Positions 46,566 through 56,621 of a stretch of DNA of 64,000 nt are shown one piece after another (position 1 is the stretch's first letter; every line of letters starts with the position of its first letter). The stretch comes from Nocardia yamanashiensis NBRC 100130 (lineage in GTDB: Bacteria; Actinomycetota; Actinomycetes; Mycobacteriales; Mycobacteriaceae): NCBI RefSeq assembly GCF_001613325.1, contig NZ_BDCD01000018.1:62001-126000 (forward strand). Direction: 5' to 3'. The notes under the pieces are model-generated. The model was not told the DNA's origin. It saw nothing but the letters and a program-made list of their open reading frames with translations, and made no database searches. A program made the translations under genes and the position numbers.

Positions 46566-48062
46566 TCAGTGAGCGAGAACGGGTTCGCCCTCAGCGGGCA
46601 CCGGCACCTTGTTCGGGATGATGAGACCGGTCACCACCGCGCCGACCACGAAGATCGCGGCGGCCCACCAGAAGGTGGTGGTGTAACTCTGCACCGCGGC
46701 CTCGGCCAGCACGCCCGGGGTGGGCGGGGTGTGATCGGAGACGTAATTCTCGAAAGCCGTTGCCGCCAAGGTCGACAGCAGCGCGGTGCCGATGGAACCG
46801 CCGACCTGCTGGCTGGTGTTCACCATGGCCGAGGCGACGCCCGCATCGGTGTGATGCACGCCCGAGGTGGCCCCGGTGAACGCGGTCGACATGGCGGTAC
46901 CGAGACCCACGCCCATCAGCAGCAGGCTGGGCAGGATGTGGCTGGCGTAGGCGGTGTCGACGCCGATCCGGGTCAGCAGGGCCATGCCCAGTGCCGAGAG
47001 CAGGAAGCCGACCACCAGGGTGACCTTCGGCCCGACCTTGGGCAGGAAGATCGACGGCACCGTGACCGAGGAGGCCACCATGCCCGCGACCATGGGCAGG
47101 AACGCCACACCGGTGACGATCGGCGAGTACCCGAGCTGCTGCTGCATGTAGTAGGTCAGGAACAGGAACATGGCGAACATGCCGATGCCGATGGCGAACA
47201 CGGTGATGTAGGACGCCCCGCGGGTGCGGTCCAGCACCACGCGCATGGGCAGCAGCGGATTGGCTACCCGCAGTTCGATGAACACGAACAGCGCCAGCAG
47301 CGCCGCGCCGCCGAGCAGGAACGCCAGGGTGACGCCATTGGTCCAGCCGTCGGATTCGGCGTGCGAGAAGCCGTACACGATGCCGAACAGCGCCGCGGTG
47401 ACGGTGATGGTGCCCGGCAGGTCCAGCTTGGGCCGCTCGGTGGCGACGTGCTTGGCCAGCAGCATGACCGCGCCGACCAGGGCGACGGCCGCGAACACCA
47501 GGTTCACGTACATGACCCAGCGCCACGAGGCCCATTCGGTGAGCGCGCCGCCGAGCAGCAGGCCCAGCGCGCCGCCGGCGCCGGCGATGGCGCCGAAGAT
47601 ACCGAAAGCCTTTGCCCGCTCACCTGGTTCGGTGAAGGTCACGGTGAGCAACGACAGTGCGGCCGGAGCCAGCAGCGCCGCGAAGACGCCCTGGGCGACG
47701 CGCGCGCCGACCAGGATCTCGAAGTTGGCGGCCGCACCGCCGACCGCGGAGGCCAGCGCGAAGCCGATCAGGCCCACGATGAAGGTGGTGCGGCGGCCGA
47801 AGAGATCGGAGAGGCGGCCGCCGAGCAGCAGCAGCGAGCCGAAGGCCAGCGCGTATCCGGTGACCACCCACTGGCGGTCGGCATTGGAGAAGCCGAGGTC
47901 GAGCTGGGCTTCGGGCAGTGCGATGTTCACGACGGTCGCGTCGAGAACGACCATCAGCTGGGCGACGCCGAGCACGGCGAGTACCCACCAGCGCATGGCG
48001 TGTGAGCCGCGACGGCCGGTGTCGACCGGGGCGCTCACCTCTTTTTCCAGAGCAGTGGTCAT
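46566..48062 (-). CDS. EmrB/QacA-type MFS exporter (14 helices)
   Basis: 498 residues, DHA2-family drug:H+ antiporter. VLDATVVNIALP marks helix 1 (motif D1), GGRLSDLFGRRTTFIVG is motif A, and APAALSLLTVTFTEPGERAKAFGIFGAIAGAGGALGLLLGGALTEWASWRWVMYVN is motif C with its characteristic length. Fourteen helices can be counted. It is divergent from a TetR gene that shares an inverted-repeat operator in the gap, the usual self-contained resistance/export pair. GAGGAAA precedes the ATG. Confidence 0.93.
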   Translation of the reverse strand: MTTALEKEVSAPVDTGRRGSHAMRWWVLAVLGVAQLMVVLDATVVNIALPEAQLDLGFSNADRQWVVTGYALAFGSLLLLGGRLSDLFGRRTTFIVGLIGFALASAVGGAAANFEILVGARVAQGVFAALLAPAALSLLTVTFTEPGERAKAFGIFGAIAGAGGALGLLLGGALTEWASWRWVMYVNLVFAAVALVGAVMLLAKHVATERPKLDLPGTITVTAALFGIVYGFSHAESDGWTNGVTLAFLLGGAALLALFVFIELRVANPLLPMRVVLDRTRGASYITVFAIGIGMFAMFLFLTYYMQQQLGYSPIVTGVAFLPMVAGMVASSVTVPSIFLPKVGPKVTLVVGFLLSALGMALLTRIGVDTAYASHILPSLLLMGVGLGTAMSTAFTGATSGVHHTDAGVASAMVNTSQQVGGSIGTALLSTLAATAFENYVSDHTPPTPGVLAEAAVQSYTTTFWWAAAIFVVGAVVTGLIIPNKVPVPAEGEPVLAH

Positions 48063-48087
48063 GTGGATTTCCTCGTCCCCTAGGATT

Positions 48088-48108
48088 AACGGAGAACCTA
48101 TCTCCGTT
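48088..48108. promoter_or_regulatory. Probable TetR operator
   Basis: Inverted repeat AACGGAGA-N5-TCTCCGTT, with one more half-site AACGGAGA at 48133-48140. It lies in the 119-bp gap between the divergent MFS and TetR genes. For the TetR gene, TAGGAT (48170-48175) ends six bases before its GTG, which suggests a leaderless transcript. Confidence 0.75.
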
Positions 48109-48181
48109 TCATTGCAATGAAGCTACCAGTCAAACGGAGAGAAGTCCTCCACTTAATCCCGTTCCCTGTTAGGATTGGGCT

Positions 48182-48856
48182 GTGAATCACGTCACCACCG
48201 CGCCTCCACCTCGGCGCTTGCGTGCGGATGCGGCACGCAATCAACAGCGCATCATCGCGGCCGCGCGCGAACTCTTCGCCGATCGCGGACTCGAGGTCAC
48301 CCTCGACGATGTGGCCGAACGAGCCGGCGTCGGCGTGGGCACCGTCTATCGCCGCTTCGCCAACAAGCAGGAGCTGATCTCCGAGGTCTTCGACCACATG
48401 GTCCGGGAGATGGGCAATGCCGTAGAAGTCGCGCTGGCCCACCCCGACGCCTGGCAGGGCCTCGCGGACCTGTTCGACTACGCCTGCCGCAATATGGCGG
48501 GCAATCGCGGCTTCGGCGAGGTGATGCTCGAAATGCACGACAGCATGGAGCGTTTCGACTGCCTGAAGAACCTGATCCGCCCGGGCATGCTGGCGGTCAT
48601 CCAGCGCGCCAAGGACGCGGGGGCGATTCAGCCCGAAATCGAATCGGGCGACTTCTTCGCGATGGTGAACATGGTGGACGCGGTCGCGGGCTTCGCCCGG
48701 CCGGTGAATCCGGATGTGTGGCAGCGCTATATGACATTGGTCCTCAACGGCATCCGCAGCGACAGCCGCCCGCGCCTGCCGCTGACCATCCCGCCGCTGA
48801 CCGAGGAAGAGGTGGATGCGGCCAAGGCGGCCGCCTACTCCTGCCGTAAGCGCTGA
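48182..48856 (+). CDS. TetR-family repressor of the divergent MFS exporter
   Basis: 224 residues. The helix-turn-helix is RNQQRIIAAARELFADRGLEVTLDDVAERAGVGVGTVYRRFANKQELISEVFDHMV (about 19-75). The ligand domain is helical with a hydrophobic core (LADLFDYACRNMAGNRGFGEVMLEMHDSM). The start is GTG at 48182, probably leaderless. The target is the adjacent exporter through the palindromic site. Confidence 0.92.
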   Translation: MNHVTTAPPPRRLRADAARNQQRIIAAARELFADRGLEVTLDDVAERAGVGVGTVYRRFANKQELISEVFDHMVREMGNAVEVALAHPDAWQGLADLFDYACRNMAGNRGFGEVMLEMHDSMERFDCLKNLIRPGMLAVIQRAKDAGAIQPEIESGDFFAMVNMVDAVAGFARPVNPDVWQRYMTLVLNGIRSDSRPRLPLTIPPLTEEEVDAAKAAAYSCRKR

Positions 48857-48913
48857 CGCCACAAAAAACGCTTTCAGTAGCGCGGATCACAACCACGGTT
48901 TACAGTTGGTCAC

Positions 48914-50212
48914 ATGACCAACTCTTGGGTGAATTGGGCTGGAGACCAGAGCTGCACTCCGGCGTCCATCGCCGAACCGGGCACGCCCGAGGAAGTCGCC
49001 GCTCTACTGGCTCAGGCCGAGGCCGCCGGCCGCACCGTTCGCGTCGCCGGATCCGGCCATTCCTTCACCGAAACCGTGCTCACCGACGGCACGCTGCTGC
49101 GGCTGAACAAGCTGAACAAGATCCTCTCGGTGGACCGGGCCAGCGGGCTGGTGCGCGCCGAAGCGGGCATCACGCTCAATGCCGCCAGCAATGCGCTGCA
49201 CCCGCTCGGGCTAGCATTCCCCAACCTCGGTGATATCGATGTGCAATCGGTGGCCGGCGCGACCGCCACCGGCACCCACGGCACCGGGGCCAAGCTGCAG
49301 AACCTCTCGGCCGCACTGCAATCGATCGAACTCATGCTGGCCGACGGCAGCCGGGTGGAGCTCAACGAGCAGACCGATCCGGACGGCTGGCGGGCCGCGC
49401 GGGTGAACGTGGGCGCGCTCGGCGTGGTCACCGCGGTCACCTTGCAGATGGTGCCGTCGTTCGTGCTCGAAGGCGTCGAAACGCCCGAGCCGGTGGAGGA
49501 TCTGCTGGCGGATCTCGACACCCATATCGACGGCAACGAGCACTTCGAGTTCTACGTGTTCGCGCACAGCCCGCTCGCGATGACCAAGCGCAACAACACC
49601 GTCGAGCTGCCGGAACAGCCGCGCGGCAAGGCCGTCGACTGGTTCTCCGACGTGCTCACCACCAACTACGCCTTCGACGCGCTGTGCCGGTTGACCCGGC
49701 GCTACCCGGCGACCATCCCGTACGTGCAGCGCGGCGCGGCCTACGCCGGCAGCTACCGGCGGCAGGTGGAGCGGTCCTACCGGGTGTTCGCCAGCCCGCG
49801 CCTGTTCCGGTTCACCGAGATGGAATACGCCATCCCGCGCGAGCATTCGGTGGACGCCATCCGCGAGATCAAGGAAGTCGCCAAGCACTACGACACCCCG
49901 ATGCCCATCGAGGTGCGCTGGGTCGCCCCCGACGACGCCTTCCTCTCCCCCGCAGGCGGCCGCGACACCTGCTACATCGCCGTGCACCAGTACCAGGGCA
50001 TGGACTACGAGCCCTACTTCCGCGCCTGCGAAGCCGTCTTCGACCGCTACAACGGCCGCCCGCACTGGGGCAAACGCCACTTCCAGACCGCCGAAACCCT
50101 CCGCGAGCGCTACCCGCACTGGGACAAGTTCGCCCAGGTCCGCAACCGCTTCGACCCCAAGGGGCGGTTCAGCAACGAGTACATCAACCGCGTACTCGGG
50201 CCGGTGGGCTGA
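48914..50212 (+). CDS. FAD-dependent sugar-lactone oxidase/dehydrogenase
   Basis: 432 residues, VAO-type FAD enzyme of the D-arabinono-1,4-lactone oxidase/L-gulonolactone dehydrogenase family. The FAD domain has RTVRVAGSGHSFTETVLTDGTLLRL (about 40-64) and VAGATATGTHGTGAKLQNLS. The cap domain ends with the family motif HWGKRHFQTAETLRERYPHWDKF and RNRFDPKGRFSNEYINRVLG. The length is close to that of the mycobacterial L-gulonolactone dehydrogenase (Rv1771). It is probably involved in ascorbate-like or aldonolactone oxidation. A strong terminator follows. Confidence 0.93.
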   Translation: MTNSWVNWAGDQSCTPASIAEPGTPEEVAALLAQAEAAGRTVRVAGSGHSFTETVLTDGTLLRLNKLNKILSVDRASGLVRAEAGITLNAASNALHPLGLAFPNLGDIDVQSVAGATATGTHGTGAKLQNLSAALQSIELMLADGSRVELNEQTDPDGWRAARVNVGALGVVTAVTLQMVPSFVLEGVETPEPVEDLLADLDTHIDGNEHFEFYVFAHSPLAMTKRNNTVELPEQPRGKAVDWFSDVLTTNYAFDALCRLTRRYPATIPYVQRGAAYAGSYRRQVERSYRVFASPRLFRFTEMEYAIPREHSVDAIREIKEVAKHYDTPMPIEVRWVAPDDAFLSPAGGRDTCYIAVHQYQGMDYEPYFRACEAVFDRYNGRPHWGKRHFQTAETLRERYPHWDKFAQVRNRFDPKGRFSNEYINRVLGPVG

Positions 50213-50233
50213 CACCCCTCCCAGCTACGAATC

Positions 50234-50264
50234 CGGGTCCCCGGGGCAGTGCCCCGGGGACCCG
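50234..50264 (+). terminator. Terminator hairpin after the lactone oxidase
   Basis: Perfect 14-bp stem (CGGGTCCCCGGGGC / GCCCCGGGGACCCG) with loop AGT; the tail is TTCGCA, with no T tract. It is 22 bases behind the stop. Confidence 0.75.
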
Positions 50265-50271
50265 TTCGCAT

Positions 50272-50299
50272 GGGGGTTCGGGGGCGAAGCCCCTGAGAG
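50272..50299. repeat. Intergenic short repeat, copy 1
   Basis: 28-base element starting GGGGGTTCGGGGGCGAAGCC. An inverted copy with one mismatch (27 of 28) lies at 54076-54103. Both copies are intergenic. Elements of this kind (GGGGGTYCGGGGGCRAAGCCCC) are scattered through actinomycete genomes. Confidence 0.8.
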
Positions 50300-50425
50300 C
50301 CTCCGAGAGTTGGATATTCCGACTATGCTGATTTGCTGAAAGATCGCTGCAAAGCGATAGAGCTCGTCGAACTGTCCTGGATACGCGTCCGGCCCACGGG
50401 CGCGTCCATACGCGAGGAGGTTCCG

Positions 50426-50653
50426 ATGTCTTCTTTCGGCGACAAGATGGACGAAGCCGGTGACAAGGCCAAGGCCGATATGCAGGGCGCGGCCGACAAG
50501 GCGCGCGACGGCATGAACAATGCCATGGGCGATATGAAGAACGCCGCGGACCAAATGGGCGACCGCCTCGAGCACGCCGCCGACGAGATGAAGGAAAAAG
50601 TCGGCGGCTTCATGGGCAAGATGAAGGAAAAGCTCGGCGGCGGATCGAAGTAG
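50426..50653 (+). CDS. Small Ala/Lys/Asp-rich helical protein (75 aa)
   Basis: 75 residues behind a strong GAGGAGG site. It is one long amphipathic helix with a weak 11-residue period (DKMDEAGDKAKADMQGAADKARDGMNNAMGDMKNAADQMGDRLEHAADEMKEK), rich in Met and without Cys, ending in Gly/Lys (GGFMGKMKEKLGGGSK). The pattern resembles CsbD/LEA-type stress proteins and the small MT0933/Rv0909-type 'antitoxin' proteins of mycobacteria. Such proteins may bind membranes or protect proteins on drying. The assignment stays open. Confidence 0.7.
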   Translation: MSSFGDKMDEAGDKAKADMQGAADKARDGMNNAMGDMKNAADQMGDRLEHAADEMKEKVGGFMGKMKEKLGGGSK

Positions 50654-50667
50654 GCCGGGTATTCACG

Positions 50668-51000
50668 ATGCCGACGAATGACGAAATCGGCGACAACGCC
50701 GAACGGCTGGCCGACGATATCGGCAGCACCGCCGGCAATCTGGCCGATCAGGCCGGAACCGCCGCCGGACAGCTCGCCGAACGTGCCAGCGGCGCCGCCG
50801 CCGAACTCGCCGACCGTGCGCAGAGCGCGGCCGCCGAACTCGCCGATATGGCGAAGGCGTTCGCCGACAAGCTCAATACCGAGGATGTGCAAGGCACTCT
50901 CGAACAGGTGCGGGCCAATCTCGAACACGCCGCCCAGGACGTGATGGCGGCCGTGAACGAGATCGTCAACACCGTCAAGGACAAGGTCAGCGGCAAGTAG
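50668..51000 (+). CDS. Ala-rich repetitive helical protein (110 aa)
   Basis: 110 residues, 14 bp behind the preceding gene, so the pair is an operon. It is made of near-repeats such as AAGQLAERASGAAAELADRAQSAAAELADMA, with a Leu/Ala periodicity of an amphipathic helix like apolipoprotein or LEA proteins. The acidic end (TEDVQGTLEQVRANLEHAAQDVMAAVNEIVNTVKDKVSGK) is more coiled-coil-like. No known domain. The partner protein has the same build, so both may form a joint helical assembly or membrane coat. Confidence 0.65.
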   Translation: MPTNDEIGDNAERLADDIGSTAGNLADQAGTAAGQLAERASGAAAELADRAQSAAAELADMAKAFADKLNTEDVQGTLEQVRANLEHAAQDVMAAVNEIVNTVKDKVSGK

Positions 51001-51010
51001 TACCCACGCG

Positions 51011-51049
51011 ACCCCGATCCCGGGCTGTCCGCACGCCCGGGACCGGGGT
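51011..51049 (+). terminator. Terminator hairpin after the Ala-rich pair
   Basis: Fifteen-base arms with one mismatch (51011-51025 and 51035-51049, starting ACCCCGATCCCGGGC) and a 9-base loop; the tail is TGTTCC. It separates the pair from the BCCT gene. Confidence 0.75.
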
Positions 51050-51073
51050 TGTTCCAACAGCACAGGGGATTTC

Positions 51074-52630
<1,557 letters not shown>

Positions 52631-52728
52631 TTGGTTTGCCGTTAGCACGCTGTTGGTGGGCGTTCGCACTCTGAGCGGGCAGCCGGGAAACGGCTGGAAC
52701 CACGCTCCAGAGAAGGAAATCCACCATC

Positions 52729-53382
52729 ATGACCGTCCGTTCCCGACTGCTCGGACTCGCCGGAATCGGGGCGATCGCCCTCGCCTCGACCCTGATCGGC
52801 GGCGCGCCCGCTCGAGCCGCCACCGAGGGTTTCGACCGCTGCCCCGACGGCAAGATCTGCCTGTTCGACCAGACCGACGGGAAGGGGCATATGGCTACCT
52901 TCACCATCGGATCGGCGGATCTGACCAAACAGCACGCCAATGACAGCACCCGTTCGCTCTGGAACCGGACCAAGGCCGGCGTGACCCTGTACAGCGACAA
53001 GGACTATCGCGGCGGCTTCCACCTGTCCGCGGCCGGCGAGATACTCGCCGACGCCGCACCGTACGGCATCGATCAGGCCAGCTCATTGACGGTCGACGGC
53101 GCCGACGCCGGTGGCTACAACCGCTGCCCCGAGAACAACTACTGCCTGTTCACCGGCCCGAACGGCTCGGGCCGGATGACCGTGCTCGACTTCGGCTCCT
53201 CGGACCTGCGCCGGCAGAACGCCGACGACAATACGGTGTCCTTCTGGAATCGCAGCGCGCACAAGGTCGAGATGTACACCGATTACAACTTCGCCGGGTA
53301 CGTCATCACCTATGGCTACAACGACAAGCTCTCGGGCGCGTACCTCGTGCACGGCATCCACTCGGTGAAGGTCGAGACGTAG
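52729..53382 (+). CDS. Secreted protein with two inhibitor-I36/crystallin-like repeats
   Basis: 217 residues with a signal peptide (ending GAPARAA, cleavage about residue 32). The mature part is two repeats of ~90 residues: CPDGKICLFDQTDGKGHMATF...GSADLTKQHANDSTRSLWNRTKAGVTLYSDKDYRG and CPENNYCLFTGPNGSGRMTVL...GSSDLRRQNADDNTVSFWNRSAHKVEMYTDYNFAG. Each has a Cys pair and the Greek-key look of beta/gamma-crystallin folds. Family I36 includes the Streptomyces metalloprotease inhibitor SMPI. It is thus probably a secreted protease inhibitor or cell-surface structural protein. The GTG/ATG start is at 52729, with AAGGAAA upstream. Confidence 0.87.
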   Translation: MTVRSRLLGLAGIGAIALASTLIGGAPARAATEGFDRCPDGKICLFDQTDGKGHMATFTIGSADLTKQHANDSTRSLWNRTKAGVTLYSDKDYRGGFHLSAAGEILADAAPYGIDQASSLTVDGADAGGYNRCPENNYCLFTGPNGSGRMTVLDFGSSDLRRQNADDNTVSFWNRSAHKVEMYTDYNFAGYVITYGYNDKLSGAYLVHGIHSVKVET

Positions 53383-53472
53383 TCGTCGGAGCCGCCGGTG
53401 CACCGCCTCCGCGTCCGCTCGGAGTACGTCCTGGACGGTCTGATCGGTGACGGCGGGGGCGGTGGTGGTCAT
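53383..53472 (-). pseudogene. Possible N-terminal remnant of a lost gene (30 codons)
   Basis: On the minus strand from an ATG at 53472 the reading gives MTTTAPAVTDQTVQDVLRAD and continues AEAVHRRLRR before running antisense into the inhibitor-I36 gene. It looks like a genuine protein N-terminus of the kind seen in actinobacteria, but the rest is absent and no ribosome-binding site is clear. It may be a relic cut off by rearrangement, or chance. The remainder of the 282-bp gap before mscL shows nothing else. Confidence 0.25.
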
Positions 53473-53664
53473 GATGGATTTCTTGGGTGAGGTGGGTCCT
53501 GGACGAGGGGAGGCGTGATTTGCGGCGGCAGGATGCGGCGGGTGTGAGCGGCGCTATGTGACGTGGAAAACGGGGGTGTGCCGAGTACGAAACGGTGGTG
53601 GTTCACCGCTTAGACTTCGGCCCGGAAGATTACGAATTCATCTCGGATTGGATCTGTCAGCGTC

Positions 53665-54069
53665 ATGCTCAAGGGCTTCAAAGATTTCCTGATGAGGGGC
53701 AATGTCATCGACCTCGCGGTCGCGGTGGTCATGGGCACCGCCTTCACCGCGATCGTCACCTCGGTCACCAAGGGTCTGATCGAGCCCCTGCTCGCGGTGC
53801 TCGGCGGCAACAGCGAGTTCGGTCTGGGGTTCCAGATCCTCGCCGGCAAGCCGTCCACCTTCGTGGCGCTCGGGCCGATCATCAGCGCGGCCATCAACTT
53901 CGTCACCGTCGCCGCGGTCCTCTACTTCGTGCTCATCCTGCCGATGAACACCCTCAAGAACCGGCTCTCGAAGCCGACCGAGGTCAAGGCCGACCCCACC
54001 GAACTGGAACTCCTCACCGAGATCCGCGACCTGCTCGCCAAGCAGCAGGGCGATCCGCTGAAGAAGTAG
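53665..54069 (+). CDS. mscL: Large-conductance mechanosensitive channel MscL
   Basis: 134 residues with the standard MscL layout. The N-terminal amphipathic helix and first membrane helix are MLKGFKDFLMRGNVIDLAVAVVMGTAFTAIVTSVTKGLI, a periplasmic loop follows (about 43-70), then the second helix (GPIISAAINFVTVAAVLYFVLILPMN) and a C-terminal helix bundle (TELELLTEIRDLLAKQ). It is the emergency valve that opens under membrane tension to release solutes on osmotic downshift. Single gene, no obvious terminator. Confidence 0.97.
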   Translation: MLKGFKDFLMRGNVIDLAVAVVMGTAFTAIVTSVTKGLIEPLLAVLGGNSEFGLGFQILAGKPSTFVALGPIISAAINFVTVAAVLYFVLILPMNTLKNRLSKPTEVKADPTELELLTEIRDLLAKQQGDPLKK

Positions 54070-54075
54070 GGCCGA

Positions 54076-54103
54076 CTCTCAGGGGCTTGGCCCCCGAACC
54101 CCC
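54076..54103. repeat. Intergenic short repeat, copy 2 (inverted)
   Basis: Inverted partner of 50272-50299; 27 of 28 bases match. It lies directly behind mscL. The rest of the 188-bp gap is GC-rich with a partial echo of the same repeat (CGGCCCCGAGCTCCGG, about 54122). Confidence 0.8.
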
Positions 54104-54257
54104 TCGGGTAGGAGTGACTCTCGGCCCCGAGCTCCGGCGAGTTGAAGGGCCACCCATAGGGCGCGCCCCCGAGCTCCCGAGGCCGCGCCGTCTGGGCGTT
54201 ATCGTGCTAGCCAGAGTGTTGCTCTACAGGCGGCGGGCTACGCGAGGAGGCGGTGGC

Positions 54258-55808
54258 GTGGGCGGGATTCCTCCCGGGGAGTTGTCCGAGGCGCGGGTCG
54301 GGAGTGCGGGGCGGGCGCCGTCCGGGCGGTGGTACATGCTCGCGGTGTTGTGCGCGAGTCTGCTGCTGGTCGCGATGGACGCCACGATTCTGAATGTGGC
54401 GTTGCCTTCGCTGATCGATGACATGGAACCCAGTCCCATGGAGCAGCTGTGGATCGTGGATCTGTATGGGCTGGTGCTGGGTGGGTTGCTCATCACGACC
54501 GGGGCCATCGGGGATCGGTATGGGCGGAAACGGCTGTTCATCGCCGGGTTCGTGTTGTTCGGGCTGGCGTCGGTGGTGGCGGCGACGGCGCATGTGCCGG
54601 CGCAGTTGATCGCGGGCCGGGCACTGCTGGGCGTGGGCGGGGCGATGGTGATGCCGTCGACGCTCTCGTTGATTCGCAATATCTTCACCGATGATCGTGA
54701 GCGCACCCTCGCCATCGGGATCTGGGCTTCGGTGGCGGGTGCGGGGGCGGCGATCGGGCCGTTGGTGGGCGGGCATCTGGTCGAGCATTTCGGATGGTCG
54801 GCGGCGTTCTGGTTGAACGTGCCGGTGGTCGTGCTCACCGTAGTTGCCGGATTGTGGCTGCTGCCGGAGTATCGGGCTCCGCAAGAGGGCCGGCTGGACT
54901 ATTTCAGCGCGGTGCTGTCGGTGCTGGGGATCATCGCGCTGGCTTGGGGAATCAAGCATGTGGCCAAGGGCGAACCGGCCGCGGTGGATCTGCTGATCCT
55001 GATCGCGGCGTTCGTACTGCTCGGCCTGTTCGCCTATCGCCAATTGCGGTCGCCGGATCCACTGCTGGATGTCCGGCTGTTCCGCAATCGCGCCTTCACC
55101 GCGGCCGCCCTCGCGACCCTGCTCGCCATGCTCGCCATCGGCGCGGCGCTGTTCCTGATCTCCTTGTGGCTGCAATACATTCACGGCTACACCCCCTCGG
55201 AAGCCGGCCTGCGCACGCTGCCCGCCGCCATCGCCACCCTGCTCGGTTCGCTGTCGACCCCGTGGCTCATGCGCCATGTCGGGGTCCGGATCCTCATGGG
55301 TTGCGCGCTGGGCGCGCTCGCCCTCGGCTTCCTGCTACTGGCGGCCGTTCCGGACACCACGTATCCGCTGGTCGCCCTGGTGCTGGTGTGCCTGGGCATC
55401 GGCGACGGCATCGCCATCACCACCGCCGCGGCCGTGCTCGTCTCGGCCGTACCCGCCGAACGCGCCGGGATGGCGGGCGCGGTGGAGGAAACCAATTACG
55501 AACTGGGCATCGGCCTGGGCGTGGCGCTGCTGGGCAGTATTCACGGCCGCCTGTTCGTCTCGCACATGACCGATCTGCCGTTGCAGGGCGATCAACTCGA
55601 CACCGCGCGCGGCTCGGTCGGCGGCGCGGCCTATATCGCCCACGAGATCGGCGGCGAGACCGGAGCGCGCGTACTCGAAACCGCCCAGCACGCTTACGAT
55701 TCCGCCTTGACCACCACTTCCTGGATCTCGGCGGCCATGGTCGGCGCGGTCGCGGTGCTCACCGTAGTGCTGGTCCCACGCGGCTTCACCGCCACCAGCT
55801 CACACTGA
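54258..55808 (+). CDS. EmrB/QacA-type MFS exporter, second copy
   Basis: 516 residues from the GTG at 54258 (GAGGAGG site, seven-base spacing). The frame runs back through mscL to 53595 but no start there is real. Fourteen helices. Motif D1 is LLLVAMDATILNVALPSL, motif A GAIGDRYGRKRLFIAG, and motif C GIWASVAGAGAAIGPLVGGHLVEHFGWSAAFWLNVP. It resembles the SmvA/LfrA-like branch of multidrug exporters, which expel quaternary ammonium compounds and dyes. No regulator adjoins it. Its end overlaps the sigma-factor tail by nine bases (convergent). Confidence 0.93.
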   Translation: MGGIPPGELSEARVGSAGRAPSGRWYMLAVLCASLLLVAMDATILNVALPSLIDDMEPSPMEQLWIVDLYGLVLGGLLITTGAIGDRYGRKRLFIAGFVLFGLASVVAATAHVPAQLIAGRALLGVGGAMVMPSTLSLIRNIFTDDRERTLAIGIWASVAGAGAAIGPLVGGHLVEHFGWSAAFWLNVPVVVLTVVAGLWLLPEYRAPQEGRLDYFSAVLSVLGIIALAWGIKHVAKGEPAAVDLLILIAAFVLLGLFAYRQLRSPDPLLDVRLFRNRAFTAAALATLLAMLAIGAALFLISLWLQYIHGYTPSEAGLRTLPAAIATLLGSLSTPWLMRHVGVRILMGCALGALALGFLLLAAVPDTTYPLVALVLVCLGIGDGIAITTAAAVLVSAVPAERAGMAGAVEETNYELGIGLGVALLGSIHGRLFVSHMTDLPLQGDQLDTARGSVGGAAYIAHEIGGETGARVLETAQHAYDSALTTTSWISAAMVGAVAVLTVVLVPRGFTATSSH

Positions 55809-56471
55809 GACCAGCGCCAGCCGCAATTGCGCCAGTCCGGACCGAATCCGGGCCTTGACGGTCGGCAAACCGATCCCGAGCCGGGCCGCGATCTGCGGAT
55901 AGGTCAGACCCCCGTAGAACGCCAGTATGACCGATTCCCGCTGCCGCGGCGTGAGCGCCGCCAGCCCCCGGCGAATAGCGCTCTCCTCGTGCCGGCGCAC
56001 GATTTCCTCGGCCACGACGTCGGCGGGCGCCCGATAGTCGCATGCGCCCCAACGATGTTCGTGCCCCGCCGACGTACATTCGCGCCGCACCCGATCCACG
56101 GCTTGATGGTGCGCGAGCGTGGTCAGCCAGGTGAGCGCGTTCCCCCGCCGCGGATCGAACCCGCGCGCACTGCGCCAAACCTGCAGATACACCTCGTGAC
56201 ACGTCTCCTCCGCGTACCCGTGGTCGCGCACGATCCCGTGCACCCGGTTGTAGACGAGCGTGCGGGTCTGCCGATAGAGCTCCCCGTACGCGACCCGGTC
56301 GCCGGTTCCGATGCGGCGCACCAGATCATCGAATACTCCGCGATCGGAATCCGCGGCGGTGACCGCGGCCCGCCCGGCGGAAGTGACGCCGACGTCGGAG
56401 CCGACGTCGCCACGGCCGGTGGGCTGCGGCGGTGCGGTGCTGGATTGCCGTGGCGCTCGTGACACATTCAT
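55800..56471 (-). CDS. SigK-like ECF sigma factor
   Basis: 223 residues. Region 2 is AYGELYRQTRTLVYNRVHGIVRDHGYAEETCHEVYLQVWRSARGFDPRRGNALTWLTTLAHHQAVDRVRR. Region 4 is GLAALTPRQRESVILAFYGGLTYPQIAARLGIGLPTVKARIRSGLAQLRLAL. The form is that of the SigK (ECF19) group. In mycobacteria SigK is paired with the membrane anti-sigma RskA; no such gene is adjacent here. The N-terminal ~45 residues are a non-conserved Pro/Ala/Val extension, so the true start may lie further in. Target promoters are unknown. Confidence 0.87.
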   Translation of the reverse strand: MNVSRAPRQSSTAPPQPTGRGDVGSDVGVTSAGRAAVTAADSDRGVFDDLVRRIGTGDRVAYGELYRQTRTLVYNRVHGIVRDHGYAEETCHEVYLQVWRSARGFDPRRGNALTWLTTLAHHQAVDRVRRECTSAGHEHRWGACDYRAPADVVAEEIVRRHEESAIRRGLAALTPRQRESVILAFYGGLTYPQIAARLGIGLPTVKARIRSGLAQLRLALVSV

Positions 56472-56621
56472 GCGGTCCCCAGTCGGGTATCGGTGCGGAA
56501 CTTGCCGAAACCAGCCGTCGAGGACAGGGACGGGCGGGCGGAGCGCGCGGAAACCGGCCGGGGACAGGGGCTTTCGGTTCCGTCGATCGCCCAGGCTACC
56601 GGACCGGGCGCAGCAGGCGGG

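Noticed and set aside
53595..54257. Apparent fusion of an N-terminal extension through mscL into the second MFS exporter
   Set aside because: The extension is out of frame with mscL and reads as Arg-rich noise; GTG 54258 has a strong ribosome-binding site and gives a normal exporter length.
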